This document shows positions 35,190-43,930 of a stretch of DNA of 64,000 bases, piece after piece. Origin of the DNA: JALZKA01 sp963717635 (GTDB lineage Bacteria > Actinomycetota > Thermoleophilia > Solirubrobacterales > 70-9); assembly GCA_963717635.1 (NCBI GenBank), contig OY970347.1, positions 620,001 to 684,000 on the forward strand. Reading direction: 5' to 3'. A program made the position numbers and the translations under genes. The notes under the pieces are model-generated. The model made no database searches. It was not told the DNA's origin and worked only from the letters and a program-made list of their open reading frames with translations. The stretch's first letter is position 1; every line of letters begins with the position of its first letter.

Positions 35190-36542
35190 CTAGGCGGCGC
35201 GGCGGATCTCGGCCGGCTCGGCGGCCGTGGGCCGCAGCTGCGCGGGCTCGGGAGCGCCGTAGGCGCCCTCGCATGCCGCGCGGATTGATTCGGCGACGAT
35301 GCCGGCCAGTCTGCGCAGCTCGGCCTTCGAGATAGCCAGCGGCGGCATCAGGACCACCGTGTCGCCCAGTGGCCGGACGATCGCGCCACGCTCGCGGGCC
35401 TCGAGGGTCACGCGGTGCCCGAGGCGCAGCGCCGGGTCGTGCTCGCCCAGGTCGATCCCGGCCATGAATCCGCGGGCGCGCACCTCGGCGACCTCCGGCA
35501 TCCCGGCAACTGCTCCCAGCAGCTCGCCGAGCAGCCGGATCTTCGGCTGCAGCTTGAGCAAGGTGCCCTCCCGCTCGAACGCGTCGAGGCTGGCGATCGC
35601 TGCCGCACACGCCAGCGGGTTACCCGTGTAGGTGTGGCCGTGGAAGAAGGTCCGGTAGTCCTCGTGCGAGCCGAGGAAGCCCTCGTAGATGCGCTCCGTC
35701 GCAAGCGTCGCCGCCAGCGGCAGGTAGCCGCCCGTCAGCCCCTTGGCCACGCAGAGGAGATCGGGGGAGACCCGCTCCTGTTCGCAGGCGAACATCGTCC
35801 CCGTGCGGCCGAAGCCGGTGGCGACCTCGTCGCAGATCAGGAACACGTCGTGGCGATCGCAGAGCTCGCGCACGCGGCGCAGGTAGCCGGGTGGCAGCAC
35901 CCGGATCCCCGCCGCTCCCTGGACGAGTGGCTCGACGATCACCGCCGCGATCTCGCCTTTGTGAAAGTCGAGGACGCACTCGAGCTCCGCCGCGTCACCC
36001 GGGGCGACGTGATGGGCGTCGAACAGCAGCGGCCGGTATGCGGAGTGGAAGAGCTCGATGCCGCCGACGGAGACGGCTCCGACGGTGTCACCGTGGTAGG
36101 CGTCGTGCATGCATACGTAGGTGGTGCGGCGCGCAGCCTCGCCGCCCAGCTGCTGCCAGTACTGGAACGCCATCTTCAACGCGATCTCCGTGGCGGTCGA
36201 GCCCGAGTCCGAGTAGAAAACCCGGTTCAGGCCGGGCGGGGCAATGTCCGCGAGCCTCGAGGCGAGCCTGGCGGCAGCGGGATGGGTCAGGCCCAGCATC
36301 GTCGAGTGGGCCACACGGTCGAGCTGGTCGCGGATCGCCTTGTCGATGCCCGGGTGCCGGTGGCCATGGACGTTGCACCAAAGCGACGAGACGCCGTCGA
36401 TGTAGCGGCGGCCGTCGGCGCCGATCAGGTCGGTCCCCTCGGCGCGCTCGATGACGAGGGGCTCCTCGTCGCACCAGTCACCCTGCTGCGTAAACGGATG
36501 CCAGAGGTGGGAGTGATCGAGGTTCTGGATGGAGTCCGGCAT
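35190..36542 (-). CDS. bioA: Adenosylmethionine-8-amino-7-oxononanoate aminotransferase BioA
   Basis: PLP-dependent enzyme of biotin synthesis that turns KAPA into DAPA with S-adenosylmethionine as amino donor. The 450-residue product has the BioA N-terminus HLWHPFTQQGDW, the family's GVSSLWCNVHGH, YSDSGSTATEIALKM (PLP phosphate site), HDAYHGDTVGAVSVGG, ICDEVATGFGRTG (Asp binding the pyridine N) and VAKGLTGGYLPLA with the Schiff-base Lys. Length and order are standard. It is separated from bioD by a CGNR regulator gene and a 46-residue ORF, so it is transcribed apart from bioB-bioF-bioD. Confidence 0.96.
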   Translation of the reverse strand: MPDSIQNLDHSHLWHPFTQQGDWCDEEPLVIERAEGTDLIGADGRRYIDGVSSLWCNVHGHRHPGIDKAIRDQLDRVAHSTMLGLTHPAAARLASRLADIAPPGLNRVFYSDSGSTATEIALKMAFQYWQQLGGEAARRTTYVCMHDAYHGDTVGAVSVGGIELFHSAYRPLLFDAHHVAPGDAAELECVLDFHKGEIAAVIVEPLVQGAAGIRVLPPGYLRRVRELCDRHDVFLICDEVATGFGRTGTMFACEQERVSPDLLCVAKGLTGGYLPLAATLATERIYEGFLGSHEDYRTFFHGHTYTGNPLACAAAIASLDAFEREGTLLKLQPKIRLLGELLGAVAGMPEVAEVRARGFMAGIDLGEHDPALRLGHRVTLEARERGAIVRPLGDTVVLMPPLAISKAELRRLAGIVAESIRAACEGAYGAPEPAQLRPTAAEPAEIRRAA

Positions 36543-36584
36543 CGTTCGCTGGCGACACTATGACCCGCTGCGGCGGAACCGGGC

Positions 36585-37154
36585 TCAGCCTGTATGACGG
36601 TCGCGGAAGGCGCGGACCTTCGACCGGTTGCCGCAAACCTCCATGCTGCACCAGGTGCGCGAGTGGTTGCGGGACTTGTCGTAGAACGCCCAGAGGCAGT
36701 CGTCGGCGGGGCAGACCTTGAGTCGCGCCCACTCGCCGTCCTCCATCGCGAGGCGCACGATCTCGACGATGCGGGCCAGCGCCGCGTCGATCCCCGTGCA
36801 GCTCGGCACGAGGTCTACTCCGCACTCCGGGTCGAAGCGCACCTCCATCGCGACGCCGCCGACCGCTGCGTTCAGCCGCTCGTAGGTCTCGCCCGGCAAC
36901 TCGGCGCCATTGTTTGAGAGCAGCACCTGGCGCAGCGCCTCGCGTAGCTCGACCGCGCGCTCGAGGTCGGCCGGGCCGAGCGGCTCGGGCGAGGGATCCA
37001 GCCCGTGCTCCGCGAGCCAGCGCGTGAGAGCGGTCGGTGTGCCGAGCTGCTCCTCGCCGCTCTCGAGGTCGTTCGTGTTGACGAAACGGCGTACGAGTTC
37101 GAGATCGCCAGGCGCTTCGTAGCGTGGACCGTCGGTGTAAGGCGAACGCGTCAC
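36585..37154 (-). CDS. CGNR zinc-finger/ABATE-domain transcriptional regulator
   Basis: A 189-residue regulator. The N-terminal ABATE-type domain (LVRRFVNTNDLESGEEQLGTPTALTRWLAEHG) is a proposed stress- or ligand-sensing fold. The C-terminal CGNR zinc finger has CPADDCLWAFYDKSRNHSRTWCSMEVCGNRSKVRAFR, with four cysteines and the name-giving CGNR, predicted to bind DNA. GTG 37154 has a perfect TACAAT 7 nt upstream, so the mRNA is likely leaderless. The gene is divergent from a 46-residue ORF across a 96-bp region containing AACC/GGTT inverted repeats, which are likely its own operator. Targets are unknown. Confidence 0.92.
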   Translation of the reverse strand: MTRSPYTDGPRYEAPGDLELVRRFVNTNDLESGEEQLGTPTALTRWLAEHGLDPSPEPLGPADLERAVELREALRQVLLSNNGAELPGETYERLNAAVGGVAMEVRFDPECGVDLVPSCTGIDAALARIVEIVRLAMEDGEWARLKVCPADDCLWAFYDKSRNHSRTWCSMEVCGNRSKVRAFRDRHTG

Positions 37155-37161
37155 CGGTCAG

Positions 37162-37184
37162 ATTGTAACCAGCAAAGTGCGGTT
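37162..37184 (-). promoter_or_regulatory. CGNR gene -10 (TACAAT) with overlapping AACC-N10-GGTT operator
   Basis: TACAAT on the minus strand is at 37162-37167, 7 nt before GTG 37154. It overlaps the inverted repeat AACC (37167-37170) - N10 - GGTT (37181-37184); the wider form AACCnGC/GCGGTT is also symmetric. Autoregulation by the CGNR protein is inferred. On the plus strand TATAGT (37193-37198) could serve the small ORF. Confidence 0.5.
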
Positions 37185-37250
37185 GATGGTGTTATAGTTC
37201 CCGCTAACCGTCTAACTGCTTATGCAGGTTTCAGCCCCAAGGAGGCCTCG

Positions 37251-37391
37251 ATGAACCAGAAAGCGACCACCGCGAGCACCAGGACCCGCCAGTGGCCCGA
37301 CGACGGACTCCCACTGCGGACGGCCGACACGGGCCGGCTGCGCTCGGTCCACCCAGCAGCCGTCCTCGCCTCGATGATCACCTGGCGCTGA
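37251..37391 (+). CDS. Small ORF (46 aa) divergent from the CGNR regulator
   Basis: I do not recognise the product. It is a basic 46-residue peptide (11 Arg/Lys/His), without signal or membrane segment, ending PAAVLASMITWR. Support for translation is good: ATG 37251 follows AAGGAGG by 5 nt, one of the best ribosome sites in the window, and TATAGT lies about 53 nt upstream. It is divergent from the CGNR gene and ends 3 nt before the convergent bioD stop. It could be a target of the CGNR regulator or a regulatory peptide. Confidence 0.55.
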   Translation: MNQKATTASTRTRQWPDDGLPLRTADTGRLRSVHPAAVLASMITWR

Positions 37392-37394
37392 CCC

Positions 37395-38042
37395 TCACAG
37401 GTTGAGGTCGGGCCACGAGCCCGGGTCGGCCAGGTCGAGCCCAGGCAGCTCGAGCACCCGGACCTGTCCGAGCCGCTCGATCGCCTCGCGGTTCGAACGC
37501 TCGATCTCCACGGGTTGGTCGGGCCAGGGAGTCAGGACGACGGCCGCGACCTCCAGCCCCACCGCTCGCACGGCTTCCACGGTGAGCAGCGTGTGGTTGA
37601 TCGTTCCCAGACCGGGCGCGGCGGCGATCGCCACCGGCAGGCCCAGGTGGCGCGCGAAGTCCCGGACCAGATACCCGAGCGTAAGCGGGACCAGGAAGCC
37701 GCCGACGCCTTCACAGACGAGGTAGTCGCCCGAGTCCGCCGCCGCCCGCGCGGCAGACTGGACCGATCGCGGTTCGATTACTTCTCCGGCCAGATCCGCC
37801 GCCAGGTGCGGAGAGACCGGCGGTCCATAGCGATACGGCGCGACCTCGTCGTCGCTCTGGCCACTGCCAGCCGCCGCACGGATGACCTCGTGGTCGGGCG
37901 TCCCGGGCTCGTCCAGGCCGGTGACCGCCGGCTTGAACACCGCGACCCGGAAACCGCGTCGGGCGGCGCCGTGGGCCACGACGGCGGCCACCACCGTTTT
38001 GCCGACCTCGGTGCCGGTGCCGGTGACGAACAGTCCGCGCAC
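37395..38042 (-). CDS. bioD: Dethiobiotin synthetase BioD
   Basis: ATP-dependent carboxylase that closes the ureido ring of dethiobiotin from DAPA and CO2. The 215-residue product begins RGLFVTGTGTEVGKT, the BioD P-loop (GTxxxVGKT), then KPAVTGL with the conserved Lys, and later CEGVGGFLVPLT, the EGAGG-type motif. It starts with GTG 38042, 6 nt after the bioF stop, so bioB-bioF-bioD form one operon. Confidence 0.96.
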   Translation of the reverse strand: MRGLFVTGTGTEVGKTVVAAVVAHGAARRGFRVAVFKPAVTGLDEPGTPDHEVIRAAAGSGQSDDEVAPYRYGPPVSPHLAADLAGEVIEPRSVQSAARAAADSGDYLVCEGVGGFLVPLTLGYLVRDFARHLGLPVAIAAAPGLGTINHTLLTVEAVRAVGLEVAAVVLTPWPDQPVEIERSNREAIERLGQVRVLELPGLDLADPGSWPDLNL

Positions 38043-38048
38043 GGCGCC

Positions 38049-39260
38049 TCAGGCCGCGGGGCGGAGCTGCTCATCCCCGGAGCCGGCGATCCCGAGCTCG
38101 CCGGCGGCGCGGCCGATGGTCCGCGCCGCGCGCTGGAGTTCGTCGTGCCGGTGGTTGGCCATCACCGTCAGCCGCAGCCGCGAGGTGCCGCGCGGCACCG
38201 TCGGCGGTCTGATCGCCTGTGCGAAGACGCCGCCCTCAAGCGCCCGCTCGCAGAGCGCGACAGCGCGGCGCGCATCGCCGACCATCACCGGCACGATTTG
38301 GGTGCGCGACGCTTTGACGTCGAGGCCCTGGGCACTCAGCGCCTCGCGCATGACGGCCGCGTTGCGGCGCAGCTGCTCGACCAGGCCGGGCCGCGACGCC
38401 AGCAGCTCGAGCGCGGCGAGCGCGGCGCCGACGGACGGCGGGGGAGGGGCGGTCGAGAAGATGAACGGGCGCGCGGTGTTGATCAGGAGGTCGCGCAGCT
38501 CCGCGCTCGTGCAGACGTAGGCGCCGTAGCTGCCGAGAGCCTTGCCCAAGGTCCCGACGATCACGTCCACCTGACCGCTGAGGCCGGCCGCGGCGACGGC
38601 GCCACGGCCGCCGGGTCCCAGCGTCCCGGTGCCGTGGGCCTCGTCGACCAGGAGCCGGCAGCCGTGGATTGACGCCAGCTCGACCAGCTCGGGGAGCGGG
38701 GCCACGTCACCGTCCATCGAGAACACCCCGTCGGTCGCGATCAGCGCTGCGCGCGCTCCGGCCTCCCGGAGGCCCCACGCGAGGTGTTCGAGATCACGAT
38801 GGCGATAGACGAACGTCTCGGCCTTCGACAGCCGGCATCCGTCGATGATGCTCGCGTGGTTGAGTTCGTCGGAGAAGACGACCTCGCCCGCCCCGGCGAG
38901 CGCGGCGACCGTGCCGGTGTTGGCGAGATATCCGGATCCGAACAGCAGCGCCGACTGGGATCCCTCGAACTCGGCCAAGCGCTGTTCGAGGTGGCCGTGA
39001 AGCTCCATGTCGCCCGAGATCAGCCGCGAGGCGCCGGCGCCTGCTCCGAAGCGCTCGGCCGCCTGCGCCGCCGCCTGGCGCACGCGCGGGTGGTCGGCGA
39101 GGCCCAGGTAGTTGTTCGAGCACAGCAACAGCACCTCGGCGCCGTCGAGCAGGACGCGCGGCCCCTGAGGGCCCTCGATCAGCCGCAGGCGCCGATGCAG
39201 GCCGGCCTGCCTGAGGTCGGCCAGCCTGGCGGCAACATCAGCCACGGAGCCGCTAATCAC
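38049..39260 (-). CDS. bioF: 8-amino-7-oxononanoate synthase BioF
   Basis: PLP enzyme that condenses pimeloyl-(CoA/ACP) with L-alanine. The 403-residue product has CSNNYLGLADHPRV, GAGASRLISGDMELHGHLEQ, FSDELNHASIIDGCRLSKAE, LLVDEAHGTGTLGPGGRG (Asp for the pyridine N and nearby His) and VIVGTLGKALGSYGAYV with the Schiff-base Lys. GTG 39260 overlaps the end of bioB by 8 nt, indicating tight coupling. No bioC, bioH or bioW is in the window, so the source of pimeloyl thioester must be encoded elsewhere. Confidence 0.95.
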   Translation of the reverse strand: MISGSVADVAARLADLRQAGLHRRLRLIEGPQGPRVLLDGAEVLLLCSNNYLGLADHPRVRQAAAQAAERFGAGAGASRLISGDMELHGHLEQRLAEFEGSQSALLFGSGYLANTGTVAALAGAGEVVFSDELNHASIIDGCRLSKAETFVYRHRDLEHLAWGLREAGARAALIATDGVFSMDGDVAPLPELVELASIHGCRLLVDEAHGTGTLGPGGRGAVAAAGLSGQVDVIVGTLGKALGSYGAYVCTSAELRDLLINTARPFIFSTAPPPPSVGAALAALELLASRPGLVEQLRRNAAVMREALSAQGLDVKASRTQIVPVMVGDARRAVALCERALEGGVFAQAIRPPTVPRGTSRLRLTVMANHRHDELQRAARTIGRAAGELGIAGSGDEQLRPAA

Positions 39261-40413
39261 CCCAGCCGGCAGGAGCCTGCGCGCCTTCGCTCGGGCGGGC
39301 CGGGTAGGAGGGCACCCGGCCCTTCTTCCTGATCACCCGCAACTGCGTCGACGGATCCCAGAAGTTGGCATCGGCCTGGCTGTCGATCAGGTCATCGATC
39401 GGAGTCTGTGGCGCGGAGCCCTCGAGCCATCCGTCGCGGTTGTCGGGACGGGGGTTGGCGCCGTTGTCGGGCTGCCGCGCGACGTTCAGGCCCAGCTCCT
39501 CGAACATCGCCCGGTCGTCCGCGGGCTCAGATCCGAGGGTGGTCAGGAAGTTGCCCATCATCACCCCGTTCAGCCCGGCCTTCACCGCCAGCGGCTGCAG
39601 CTCGCCCAGGTTCTCGACCCGGCCGCCGCACAGGCGGAAGAGGGCGCCGGGAATGATCAGCCGGAAGATCGCAACCCATTTCACGACCTCCCAGGGGTCC
39701 ATCAGCTCGCGATCGCCGAACTTGGTGCCGGCGCGCGGGTTGAGCAGGTTGATCGGCACCGAGGTGGGGTCGATCTCCGACAGCTCGAACGCCATCTCGA
39801 CCCGCTGGCGCGGGCTCTCGCCGAGGTTGAGGATGCCGCCGACGCAACTCTCCAGCCCAGCATCCTTCATCGCCGCGATCGTCCGCATCCGGCCCTCGTA
39901 GCGGACCGTGGTGGACACCTCCGGGTAATACGAGCGCGCCGACTCGACGTTGTGATGAACGCGCTGGACGCCGGCTTCCTTCAGCTCCTTCGCCCGTGCC
40001 GGAGAGATGTGGCCGACCGACACGCAGCGCTTCAGGTTGGTGTGCTCGGAGACCAGCTTGGCGCCCTCAACTACCCGCTCGAAGTCCCGTTTCGAGAGGC
40101 CCTGTCCCTGGGTGACCATGCAAAACCGGTGCGCGCCGGCGGCCTCGGCGGCCTTGGCGTGCTCGAGGATCTGGTCCGGCTCCATCATCGCGTGCATCGG
40201 CGTGTCTGCTTCGGCGTAGCGCGACTGGGCGCAGAAGCCGCAGTCCTCGGAACAGCCGCCGGACTTGGCGTTGACCAGGGAGCAGAGGTCGGTTGAATCG
40301 CCGAAGCGCTCCTGGCGCGCCTCCCACGCTCGCTCGACCAGCGCCAGGATCTCGTCGTGCTCGGTCTTCTCGCCGAGCGCGAGCGCCTCGTCGAACGTGA
40401 TCAGCGGCGGCAT
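39253..40413 (-). CDS. bioB: Biotin synthase BioB
   Basis: Radical-SAM enzyme that inserts sulfur into dethiobiotin. The 386-residue product has the radical-SAM cluster CSEDCGFC (C54, C58, C61), CSLVNAKSGGC upstream, HNVESARSYYPEV, LNLGESPRQRVEMAFEL, and LCGGRVENLGELQPLAVKAGLNGVMMGNFLTT with the conserved Arg ligand region. A tail of about 60 residues after the barrel (ending near PAGWGD) is longer than in E. coli BioB. ATG 40413 is preferred because TAAGTT lies 8 nt upstream and the family starts there; the frame is open to a TTG at 40476. First gene of the bioB-bioF-bioD operon. Confidence 0.95.
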   Translation of the reverse strand: MPPLITFDEALALGEKTEHDEILALVERAWEARQERFGDSTDLCSLVNAKSGGCSEDCGFCAQSRYAEADTPMHAMMEPDQILEHAKAAEAAGAHRFCMVTQGQGLSKRDFERVVEGAKLVSEHTNLKRCVSVGHISPARAKELKEAGVQRVHHNVESARSYYPEVSTTVRYEGRMRTIAAMKDAGLESCVGGILNLGESPRQRVEMAFELSEIDPTSVPINLLNPRAGTKFGDRELMDPWEVVKWVAIFRLIIPGALFRLCGGRVENLGELQPLAVKAGLNGVMMGNFLTTLGSEPADDRAMFEELGLNVARQPDNGANPRPDNRDGWLEGSAPQTPIDDLIDSQADANFWDPSTQLRVIRKKGRVPSYPARPSEGAQAPAGWGD

Positions 40414-40421
40414 CCAGCGCA

Positions 40422-40427
40422 AACTTA
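40422..40427 (-). promoter_or_regulatory. Candidate leaderless -10 (TAAGTT) of bioB
   Basis: TAAGTT on the minus strand ends 8 nt before ATG 40413. No BirA-type operator is evident in the 70-bp gap to the divergent sulfatase gene. Confidence 0.4.
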
Positions 40428-40483
40428 GGTAGCGGGTCGGACGTAGAGCTCCGATCGTCGCTCGCGACTGTTTCAATCAGGGC

Positions 40484-42190
40484 ATGCGGGTTGTGGTTGG
40501 AGGCTTGACGCTGCTGGCGGCGATCGGCGCCAGCGCGCTTGGCCGCGCCGGGCCGGCGCCGGCCGGGGTCGACGACCCCGCAGCGAACATCGTCGTGATC
40601 ACCTCCGACGACCAGGACGCCGCTTCCGTCGCTGAAATGCCCACCGTGCTTGAGCGGATCGGGAACGCGGGCGCCAGGTTCGACCAATCCCTCGTCAACC
40701 TGCCGCTGTGCTGTCCCTCGCGCGCGACCTTCCTCACCGGCCAGTACCCGCACAACAACGGCGTCGTCAACAACCTGCCGCCGAACGGGGGCTTTCAGGC
40801 GCTCGATTCGGCCAACACCCTGCCCGCCTGGCTGCAGGAAGCCGGCTACCACACGGCGATGATCGGCAAGTACCTGAACGGCTACGAGCAGACCGAGCCG
40901 ACCGTCCCGGTTGGCTGGTCCGAATGGCACGCGATGCGCGCGGTCGTCTATCTCTACTACGGCTACACGCTGCTCGAGGGCGGCGTCGAAACGCAGTACG
41001 GCTCGCCGAGCGAGAACCCGGACGATCCCGCCGCGCCGGAGACCTATCTCACTGACGTCCTGACCGACAAGGCGGTAGACCTCATCGACCAGCGGGCCCC
41101 CTCCGACCAGCCGTTCTTCCTCTGGCTCACCTATCTGGCGCCCCACGGCGGAGGTCCCGGCGGCCCGGCCACGCGCTGCCACGATTCGGCCCGGCCCGCT
41201 CATCGCCACCTGGGGGACTACGACGGCGAGGCGCTGCCGGCACCGCCCAACCTGAACGAGGCCAACGTCACCGACAAGCCCCGGATCGTCCGCAGCCGCC
41301 CCCGCATCACACCCGCAGGCCTGGAGCAGCTCGAGATCGACTGGCGCTGCCGCCGAGAGACCCTGCAGGCGGCGGACGAGGGCGTCGGCGCGGTTCTCGA
41401 CGCACTCGAGGCGAACGGCGAGCTGGACAACACGCTGGTCGTGTTCACCTCGGACAACGGCCTGCTGTTCGGCGAGCATCGCTACGTCGCCGCCAAGCGC
41501 CACCCCTACGAGGAGGCGATCCGGGTGCCGCTGGTGATGCGCGGACCCGGTATCGCGGCCGGCACGAGGGTGCGCGAGCTGGCCTTCAACAACGATCTCG
41601 CGGCGACGGTCCTGGACGTGACCGGCGCCGAGGCCAGCGTCCCCCAGGATGGCCGCAGCCTGATCCCGCTCGCCCGGCGGCCGGAGCTCCGCCGGGGGCG
41701 CGAGCTGCTGATCCGCGGCCCCGGCTGGGTTGGCGTCCGGAACCATCGCTTCACGTACGTCAAGCGCCACGACTCAGCCGGCGGCGGCTCGGAGCTGTAC
41801 GACCTTCGCAGCGACCCGTTCCAGCTGCGGAGCCTCGGCGCTGCCCCGGGCTACCGCGATCAACGCAAGCGCCTCCGTGAGCGCCTTGGGGAGCTACGCA
41901 AGTGCGCCGGCAGGGAATGCAGGAAGCGCCCGGCGATGAGGCTGCGCGCGGTGCCGTTCCGCTGTGCTGCAGGGCGTGCTCCGGTGCGGGTCGCCGGCGG
42001 CGATGCCGAAGCGCTTGCGGTCGTCCGCTTCCGGCTTGGCAGCGGCGGCGCCAGGCGCGATCGCCGCGCGCCGTTCCAGGTGAGGGTGCCCCCCTCGGGG
42101 GTCGACGGCGTCACCGCCGTCGCCAACCTCGTGGACGGCCGGCGGACCACGCTTGCAGCCACCAAGCGCCGTCGGTGTTCGCGGGGGTAA
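40484..42190 (+). CDS. Secreted sulfatase (formylglycine-dependent type I)
   Basis: Hydrolyses sulfate esters outside the cytoplasm. The 568-residue product has a signal peptide (residues 1-21). The sulfatase signature CCPSRATFLTGQYPHNNGV gives the residue converted to formylglycine (C76 in CxPSR). Metal-ligand DD (ITSDDQDA, residues 42-43), MIGKYLNGY with the active-site Lys, and TSDNGLLFGEHRYVAAKRHPYEEAIRVPLVMRGPG with the second Asp-Asn pair are all in place. The C-terminal 130 residues are Arg-rich and beyond the catalytic fold. The substrate is unknown. A formylglycine-generating enzyme is needed but not seen here. Divergent from bioB. Confidence 0.92.
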   Translation: MRVVVGGLTLLAAIGASALGRAGPAPAGVDDPAANIVVITSDDQDAASVAEMPTVLERIGNAGARFDQSLVNLPLCCPSRATFLTGQYPHNNGVVNNLPPNGGFQALDSANTLPAWLQEAGYHTAMIGKYLNGYEQTEPTVPVGWSEWHAMRAVVYLYYGYTLLEGGVETQYGSPSENPDDPAAPETYLTDVLTDKAVDLIDQRAPSDQPFFLWLTYLAPHGGGPGGPATRCHDSARPAHRHLGDYDGEALPAPPNLNEANVTDKPRIVRSRPRITPAGLEQLEIDWRCRRETLQAADEGVGAVLDALEANGELDNTLVVFTSDNGLLFGEHRYVAAKRHPYEEAIRVPLVMRGPGIAAGTRVRELAFNNDLAATVLDVTGAEASVPQDGRSLIPLARRPELRRGRELLIRGPGWVGVRNHRFTYVKRHDSAGGGSELYDLRSDPFQLRSLGAAPGYRDQRKRLRERLGELRKCAGRECRKRPAMRLRAVPFRCAAGRAPVRVAGGDAEALAVVRFRLGSGGARRDRRAPFQVRVPPSGVDGVTAVANLVDGRRTTLAATKRRRCSRG

Positions 42191-42197
42191 CGGTGCC

Positions 42198-42827
42198 CTA
42201 ACCGGGGGTGTTGGCCAGCGACTCCCACAGGTAGAGGCTGGCCAGGGTCCGGTGCGGCTGCCACGCCGCGGCGATGCGCTCCAGCTCAGCCGGTGACGGC
42301 AGCTCCTCGAGCCCGTAGGAGGCTCGCACGGCGTTGCGGATCCCGAGGTCGCCGACCGGCAGCACGTCCTCGCGCTCGAGATGGAAGATCAGGAACATGT
42401 GGGCGGTCCAGACGCCGAGGCCCCGAACCGCGGTCAGCTCGGCGATCACTGTCTCGTCGGGCAGATCGCCCAGGCGATCGATCTCCAGCTCACCGCTGAT
42501 CACGTGTTGCGCGAGGTCCTTCAGGTACTCGACCTTGCGCCCGGACAGGCCCGCTCCGCGCAGGGCTTCGAAATCGGCGTCGAGCAGCTCGGGCGCGGTG
42601 GGCATCCGGCCCGCGAACAGGGCGAGGACCCGGTCGAAGATCGTCGCCGCGGCCTTGGTCGAGAGCTGCTGGCCCACGATCGCCCGCAGCAACGCGCCGT
42701 AGGCGTCTCCCTTGGGCCGGCCCCGCCGCCGTTTCTCGACTGACATCGGTCCGATGCGCGCGATCAGCGCGGCCATCACCGGGTCGGCGTCCGCGAGGGC
42801 GACCATCGGGGTCGTCTCGCCGGTCAC
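42198..42827 (-). CDS. DNA-3-methyladenine glycosylase II-like (HhH-GPD, AlkA family)
   Basis: Base-excision repair glycosylase of 209 residues, i.e. only the HhH-GPD core. LLRAIVGQQLSTKAAATIFDRV starts the domain. The helix-hairpin-helix is AVRGLGVWTAHMFLIFHLEREDVLPVGDLGIRNAV: GLGxxTA binds the backbone, and Asp in VGDLG is the catalytic base. There is no iron-sulfur cluster. GTG 42827 shares one base with the stop of the enoyl-CoA hydratase gene, so it is the last gene of a three-gene operon of unrelated functions. Confidence 0.9.
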   Translation of the reverse strand: MTGETTPMVALADADPVMAALIARIGPMSVEKRRRGRPKGDAYGALLRAIVGQQLSTKAAATIFDRVLALFAGRMPTAPELLDADFEALRGAGLSGRKVEYLKDLAQHVISGELEIDRLGDLPDETVIAELTAVRGLGVWTAHMFLIFHLEREDVLPVGDLGIRNAVRASYGLEELPSPAELERIAAAWQPHRTLASLYLWESLANTPG

Positions 42828-43690
42828 TATTTACCGGTCCAGCGCGGCGGACGCTTCTCGGCGAACGCCTTGATCCCCTCGCGGAAGTCCTCGGAGGCGA
42901 AGCACGACTCGCGCAGCTCCACCAGCTCGCGCTCCTGTTCCTCGGTCAACCGCCGGAAGCGGGCCAGCGTCTCGATTGCGCGCTTGTTACCCCGGGTCGA
43001 GAGCGGGGCGTTGCCGGCGATCAGGCCCGCCAGCTCGAGCGCCGCGGTCTCGACCTCATCGTCTGCGAAGACCTCGCCCACCAGCCCGATCCGCAGCGCC
43101 CGTTCGGCATCGACGGTGCGTCCGGTGAGAAACAGGTCGCGTGTCGCGGCTACTCCGATCGCATCGATGAACCGCTCGAGCCCGGTGTGCCCGTAGATCA
43201 GCCCCAGCTTCGCCGGGGGCATGCCCAGCTTCGCGCTCGCAGCGCAGACCCGGAGGTCGCATCTGACCGCCAGCTCGAGGCCGCCGCCGAGGCAGTGGCC
43301 GTTGATTGCGGCAACGACCGGGTACGGGTGCGCGCTGAGGGCCTCCATCGCCGCTTGAAAAGGATGGGCGACCAGCGCCTCCGCGTCGCGCTCGAACGTG
43401 GCGTCGGGAATCGCACCGATGTCGTACCCGGCCGAGAACGCCCGCCCGGTGCCGGTGATGACGACGCAGCGAACCTCGATTCCCCGGTCCAGGTCCGGCA
43501 GCGCCGCGGCGAGCGCGTCGAGCACGTCGTGGTCGAGGGGGTTGCGCTTCTCCGGATTGTTGAGACGCAACCGCGCCACGGCGTCGGCCGGGTAGTCCAA
43601 GAGCAGCTTGCCTCCGGCGAGCTGCTCACTGCCCGACGGCTCCTCGGCGTCGCCTCCGGGGCGGTCGGGGTCGGCGGCGGATCCGGTCAT
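42827..43690 (-). CDS. Enoyl-CoA hydratase/isomerase family protein
   Basis: Crotonase-fold enzyme of 287 residues. The oxyanion loops are RAFSAGYDIG (first) and GHCLGGGLELAVRCDLRV (second). PAKLGLIYGHTGLERFIDAIG follows, where canonical hydratases carry a Glu in the stretch after the second loop; the residues here (LIYGHTG) do not show the standard Glu pair, so isomerase or other crotonase chemistry is possible. The C-terminus ends KAFAEKRPPRWTGK, typical of the family. The first 25 residues are a poorly conserved acidic extension. Its ATG overlaps the stop of the biotinyl protein gene (ATGA). Confidence 0.9.
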   Translation of the reverse strand: MTGSAADPDRPGGDAEEPSGSEQLAGGKLLLDYPADAVARLRLNNPEKRNPLDHDVLDALAAALPDLDRGIEVRCVVITGTGRAFSAGYDIGAIPDATFERDAEALVAHPFQAAMEALSAHPYPVVAAINGHCLGGGLELAVRCDLRVCAASAKLGMPPAKLGLIYGHTGLERFIDAIGVAATRDLFLTGRTVDAERALRIGLVGEVFADDEVETAALELAGLIAGNAPLSTRGNKRAIETLARFRRLTEEQERELVELRESCFASEDFREGIKAFAEKRPPRWTGK

Positions 43691-43899
43691 TCCAAGACCA
43701 CCAGCACTTCGCCCTCCTGCACCGACTGGCCCTCCTCGCAGCGGATCTCCTTTACCGTCCCGTCGTCCTCGGATTCGACAGGCATCTCCATCTTCATCGA
43801 CTCGAGGATGACGACGGTGTCGCCCTCTTCGATCGTGTCGCCGACCGCGACCTCGATCTTCCAGACGGTTCCGGTGATGTGGGCCTCGATGTCCGCCAT
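43687..43899 (-). CDS. Free-standing biotin/lipoyl attachment protein (70 aa)
   Basis: Single-domain biotin carrier of 70 residues. The biotinylation motif ESMKMEMP has the target Lys at position 36 between two strands of the flattened barrel, and the ending QEGEVLVVLE is typical. It resembles the small mycobacterial biotinylated protein TB7.3 more than a full acyl-CoA carboxylase subunit. ATG 43899 has GGAGGA 11 nt upstream; the frame stays open further but without conserved sequence. It is coupled by ATGA to the enoyl-CoA hydratase. Whether it serves the carboxyltransferase gene at 57-58.6 kb is unknown. Confidence 0.92.
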   Translation of the reverse strand: MADIEAHITGTVWKIEVAVGDTIEEGDTVVILESMKMEMPVESEDDGTVKEIRCEEGQSVQEGEVLVVLE

Positions 43900-43930
43900 G
43901 TGCGTCGGGATCCTCCTCCGAGTCGATTCA

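Noticed and set aside
40414..40476. Longer BioB start at TTG 40476
   Set aside because: The added residues (basic, low complexity) are not part of the family, and TAAGTT lies between the two candidate starts, 8 nt before ATG 40413.
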